DNA of 32,785 bases, taken from Parcubacteria group bacterium GW2011_GWC1_45_13. Its GTDB lineage: Bacteria; Patescibacteriota; Minisyncoccia; UBA11713; 2-01-FULL-45-33. The stretch spans positions 1 to 32,785 of the forward strand of contig LCKG01000005.1 in assembly GCA_001001285.1 (NCBI GenBank), in the 5' to 3' direction. The notes under the pieces are model-generated. The model ran no database searches. It saw only the letters and a list, made by a program, of their open reading frames with translations, and had not been told where the DNA came from. Positions 30,683 through 32,785 of the stretch are shown piece after piece (the first letter of the stretch is position 1; the number at the start of each line of letters is the position of its first letter). Both the position numbers and the translations under genes were made by a program.

Positions 30683-31402
30683 TTAGCGGATGTCTTTGTA
30701 ATCTGTTGTCACACTTTTTTTTGTAAACACAATTGAAAGAAAATTAATAATATAATGCGTGCCGGCAGTTGCCAGTCCTTCGCCTCTAAATCGCCTCGCG
30801 GAAGTGTACATATAAAGATTTTGTCTGAACTTTACCTTTCCGATTTTATGCAGTCGGCGCGCGATGTCAGTATCTTCGCCGTAAAAACTTATATTCGGGT
30901 CAAATCCTCCTGCGGCCTCCAGCGCGTTTTTTTTGGCGGCAAAATTTCCTCCCACCACCATATATCTTGTGAACAAATAAGCCGTCCGCGCCAAAAATAG
31001 CCAATATGCCCACACGAAAGCTCGCTCTAAAAAAGACATATCGTAATAAATATAAGGTCCACTTACGCAGACGGTTTTCGCATCTTTTTCAAAAAGATAT
31101 TTTATTTTATTTATCCATTGTTCCGGCATTTTAGTATCCGCGTCAATGTAAGCTACGATATCGCCGCCGGCTTCCACAAGGCCTCTCTGGCGCGCTTTAG
31201 TGAGGCCTTTTTGGGGTTCGTCCACCACGCGCACTCCCGGAAAGTTTTTCGCGACCGCCGCTGTTTTATCGGTGCTGGCGTTGTTTATGACGATAATTTC
31301 GCAGAAATCGGCTGCGTTTTTTCGCGCGCTTTCAAGGCACGCTCCTATGTATTTTTCTTCGTTATGCGCTGGGATAACCAAACTGATTTTAAGATTTTGC
31401 AT
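30683..31402 (-). CDS. family 2 glycosyltransferase, 239 aa
   Basis: The GT-A fold begins with ISLVIPAHNEEKYIGACLES. IIVINNASTDKTAAVA, the DxD-like AYIDADTKMPEQW and GGFDPNISFYGEDTDIARRL follow. A hydrophobic stretch near the middle (AYWLFLARTAYLF) suggests membrane association. Start 31402 (MQNLKISL) is chosen because it gives the family N-terminus and a short overlap with the GT4 gene; ATGs at 31420 and 31435 would add residues inside the GT4 gene. Sugar and acceptor unknown. Confidence 0.88.
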   Translation of the reverse strand: MQNLKISLVIPAHNEEKYIGACLESARKNAADFCEIIVINNASTDKTAAVAKNFPGVRVVDEPQKGLTKARQRGLVEAGGDIVAYIDADTKMPEQWINKIKYLFEKDAKTVCVSGPYIYYDMSFLERAFVWAYWLFLARTAYLFTRYMVVGGNFAAKKNALEAAGGFDPNISFYGEDTDIARRLHKIGKVKFRQNLYMYTSARRFRGEGLATAGTHYIINFLSIVFTKKSVTTDYKDIR

Positions 31403-32531
31403 ATCTTTTGACGGCTTCATTATAAACCTTTTCAAATCTTTTTACTATGTTCTCCGGCAGGAACGAAAAAACGCTGCGCATGGCCGCCTCGCCGAATTTT
31501 TCAGCGAGAGCGGCATTTTTTAATAATTCAACAACTTTTTCGGTAAAAACGCGCTTGTCGGTTGGCGGAACAGTAAAACCGGTTGTATTTTCCAAAATAT
31601 ATTCCGGCAGGCCTCCGGCGTGCGCGCCAACTACGGGCAGCCCACAAGCCATCGCTTGCAATGTGGTCATTGACTGCGTATCCGATGTGCTTGTAATCAA
31701 ATAGAGGTCAGCGGAGTTAATAACTTCAACAAGTCTCTCCCCCCGCAGGACGCCAAAAAAATGAACAGCTTTCTCCAGTCCCATTTTCCGCGTTTTTTCT
31801 TCCAAGGCGCTTCGGTATGGGCCGTCGCCAACAATAACCAGTTCTGCATCTATTTTTTTAAGCGTTTCTGCGAAAATATCAAGCGCGAAATCAAGATTTT
31901 TTTCAACAGCGATCCTTCCGAACATCAGGATAGTTTTTTTATGAAGATTGTATTTAGTTTTTAACTCCGCGCGGTTATCCAATTGCCGGAAAATATTTAG
32001 CGGAATAGGGTTGGAAATTACTTCAATCGGCGTTCGCAAGCCGTAAGTTTTAAGCTCATCAAGCATGTTGCGACTGGGCGCTGTCACATAAGAACAGTGG
32101 TTGTAATACCAGGTTGCGAATTTTCGCGCGATAAAACGGAAAAAAGCATAATCAAGTTTTATGTAATGCAGATAATCGGCGGGAAAAGTATGGTCGGTAC
32201 CGACAAGCGGCACGTCCAGTTTCCAACTTGCGTATAGCGCCAAAAATCCAAGTGTGGAAAAAGTATGAGTGTGTATTATATCCGGCCGGAAGCGCTTCAT
32301 ATCTTTCAACGCGCCTACAGGCAGCACTAATACCAATCCGTCTTTGGAACCCGGGACAGAATACGAAAGCAGGCGGAACACATCGGGCTCATTGAGAGAG
32401 TTTCTAATTCTTGGAGCGTAAATGCGCACGGCGTGCCCGCGTTTTTTTAATTGGCTTGAAAGCAGCTGGATGGAATCGGCCACACCGCTTAGTTGCGGAA
32501 GATAAATATCAGTGCAAAACGCGATTCTCAT
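31389..32531 (-). CDS. family 4 glycosyltransferase, 380 aa
   Basis: A GT-B enzyme. The N-terminal FCTDIYLPQLSGVADSIQLL is the GT4 acceptor-domain start, with DIIHTHTFSTLGFLAL. The donor domain has LMFGRIAVEKNLDFAL, ELVIVGDGPYRSALE and the EX7E region TSTSDTQSMTTLQAMACGLPVV. It resembles glycolipid synthases that add sugars to diacylglycerol, but the substrate cannot be fixed. It overlaps the DedA gene stop (ATGA) and the GT2 start, so all three are coupled. Confidence 0.92.
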   Translation of the reverse strand: MRIAFCTDIYLPQLSGVADSIQLLSSQLKKRGHAVRIYAPRIRNSLNEPDVFRLLSYSVPGSKDGLVLVLPVGALKDMKRFRPDIIHTHTFSTLGFLALYASWKLDVPLVGTDHTFPADYLHYIKLDYAFFRFIARKFATWYYNHCSYVTAPSRNMLDELKTYGLRTPIEVISNPIPLNIFRQLDNRAELKTKYNLHKKTILMFGRIAVEKNLDFALDIFAETLKKIDAELVIVGDGPYRSALEEKTRKMGLEKAVHFFGVLRGERLVEVINSADLYLITSTSDTQSMTTLQAMACGLPVVGAHAGGLPEYILENTTGFTVPPTDKRVFTEKVVELLKNAALAEKFGEAAMRSVFSFLPENIVKRFEKVYNEAVKRYAKS

Positions 32532-32785
32532 ATGATGTTATTTTCCTTTTTATTCGCGAGTATTCTAGTTTTTAGATAATATGCGAAAATATAATATCCG
32601 ATTAGCAGTATAATAAACGCGGCGGCTATTATTAATTGCGCGTTCTCTATGTATTTAGTGATAAGCACATATGAGTTTCCGAAATAAAATCCAAGCGCCA
32701 TTAAAATGGCGTATTGGATAATTGTGACCGGTAAGACGTATTCATAAAATTTTCTTGCCGTGATCCCGGCAAATCCTGCGGCCAC
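32528..32785 (-). CDS. DedA/VTT-family membrane protein, C-terminal part (runs off the window)
   Basis: Only the last 85 codons are inside the window; the frame is open to the edge and the first codon (GTG) is not a credible start. AAGFAGITARKFYEYVL followed by a long hydrophobic ALMALGFYFG-like segment and a second membrane helix near the end resembles the C-terminus of DedA proteins, which flip or traffic polyprenyl-phosphate or phospholipids. It heads the visible part of the envelope operon. The assignment rests on a short segment. Confidence 0.65.
   Translation of the reverse strand: MAAGFAGITARKFYEYVLPVTIIQYAILMALGFYFGNSYVLITKYIENAQLIIAAAFIILLIGYYIFAYYLKTRILANKKENNII

Overview
The window looks like chromosome of a Candidate Phyla Radiation (Patescibacteria), probably Parcubacteria-like, bacterium. 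The grounds are a divergent 16S rRNA end, compact AT-rich gene packing, core genes with essentially no Shine-Dalgarno (SD) sequences and many near-leaderless starts, shortened housekeeping enzymes (an AspRS without its GAD domain), and short palindromic elements read in frame inside conserved proteins (LPAGKAG-type and DVGRPTS-type peptides). The lineage is an inference from these traits; I could not run a phylogeny.

Layout. 1-218 is the 3' end of 16S rRNA, whose last bases do not read as the usual anti-SD. It is followed by a small SD-bearing ORF and tRNA-Ile(GAT), but no 23S. 890-3072 is accessory: a secreted Cys-containing protein, a PlsC-like acyltransferase, and a zincin-like peptidase whose N-terminus looks like the broken-off start of an SDR/epimerase. 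3076-6980 is the most interesting part, two adjacent RiPP (ribosomally made, modified peptide) cassettes. The first has a radical SAM/SPASM maturase with a fused C-terminal MftB/PqqD-like recognition domain, followed two bases later by an unlisted 51-residue Cys-rich precursor. The second has an ATP-grasp ligase of the graspetide type, a divergent TPR gene, and an unlisted 56-residue precursor carrying a PFALRFAEP leader motif. The graspetide cassette is bracketed by ~117-bp imperfect direct repeats that carry a promoter and a 13-codon leader peptide. 7050-9905 is a leader peptide, an acyl-ACP-reductase-like enzyme and a membrane histidine kinase, translationally coupled.

9924-23354 is mostly forward-strand core: aspS-scpA-scpB-dac, a small membrane protein, then mraY, an N-acyl-D-amino-acid deacylase-like gene, ftsW and murG (peptidoglycan synthesis and division), gltX, an M23 murein hydrolase, a small membrane protein, a RecB-like nuclease and rpmA. 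23356-25113 is rplI and a CtpA-like protease on the minus strand. 25159-28608 is cysS, dnaB and recR. 28609-32785 is a minus-strand run: rplU, rmuC, a PAP2/sphingomyelin-synthase-like membrane enzyme, two glycosyltransferases and the end of a DedA-family protein, suggesting envelope lipid or glycolipid work.

A pattern runs across the window. Core genes start without SD sequences, either a few bases after a -10 box or coupled to an upstream stop. The RiPP genes and three small accessory genes have AAAGGAG or AAGGGGG sites, and those with recognisable promoters use TTGACA-like/TATAAT-like boxes. Set against the apparent lack of an anti-SD in the 16S end, this is the main puzzle of the window after the RiPP cassettes.
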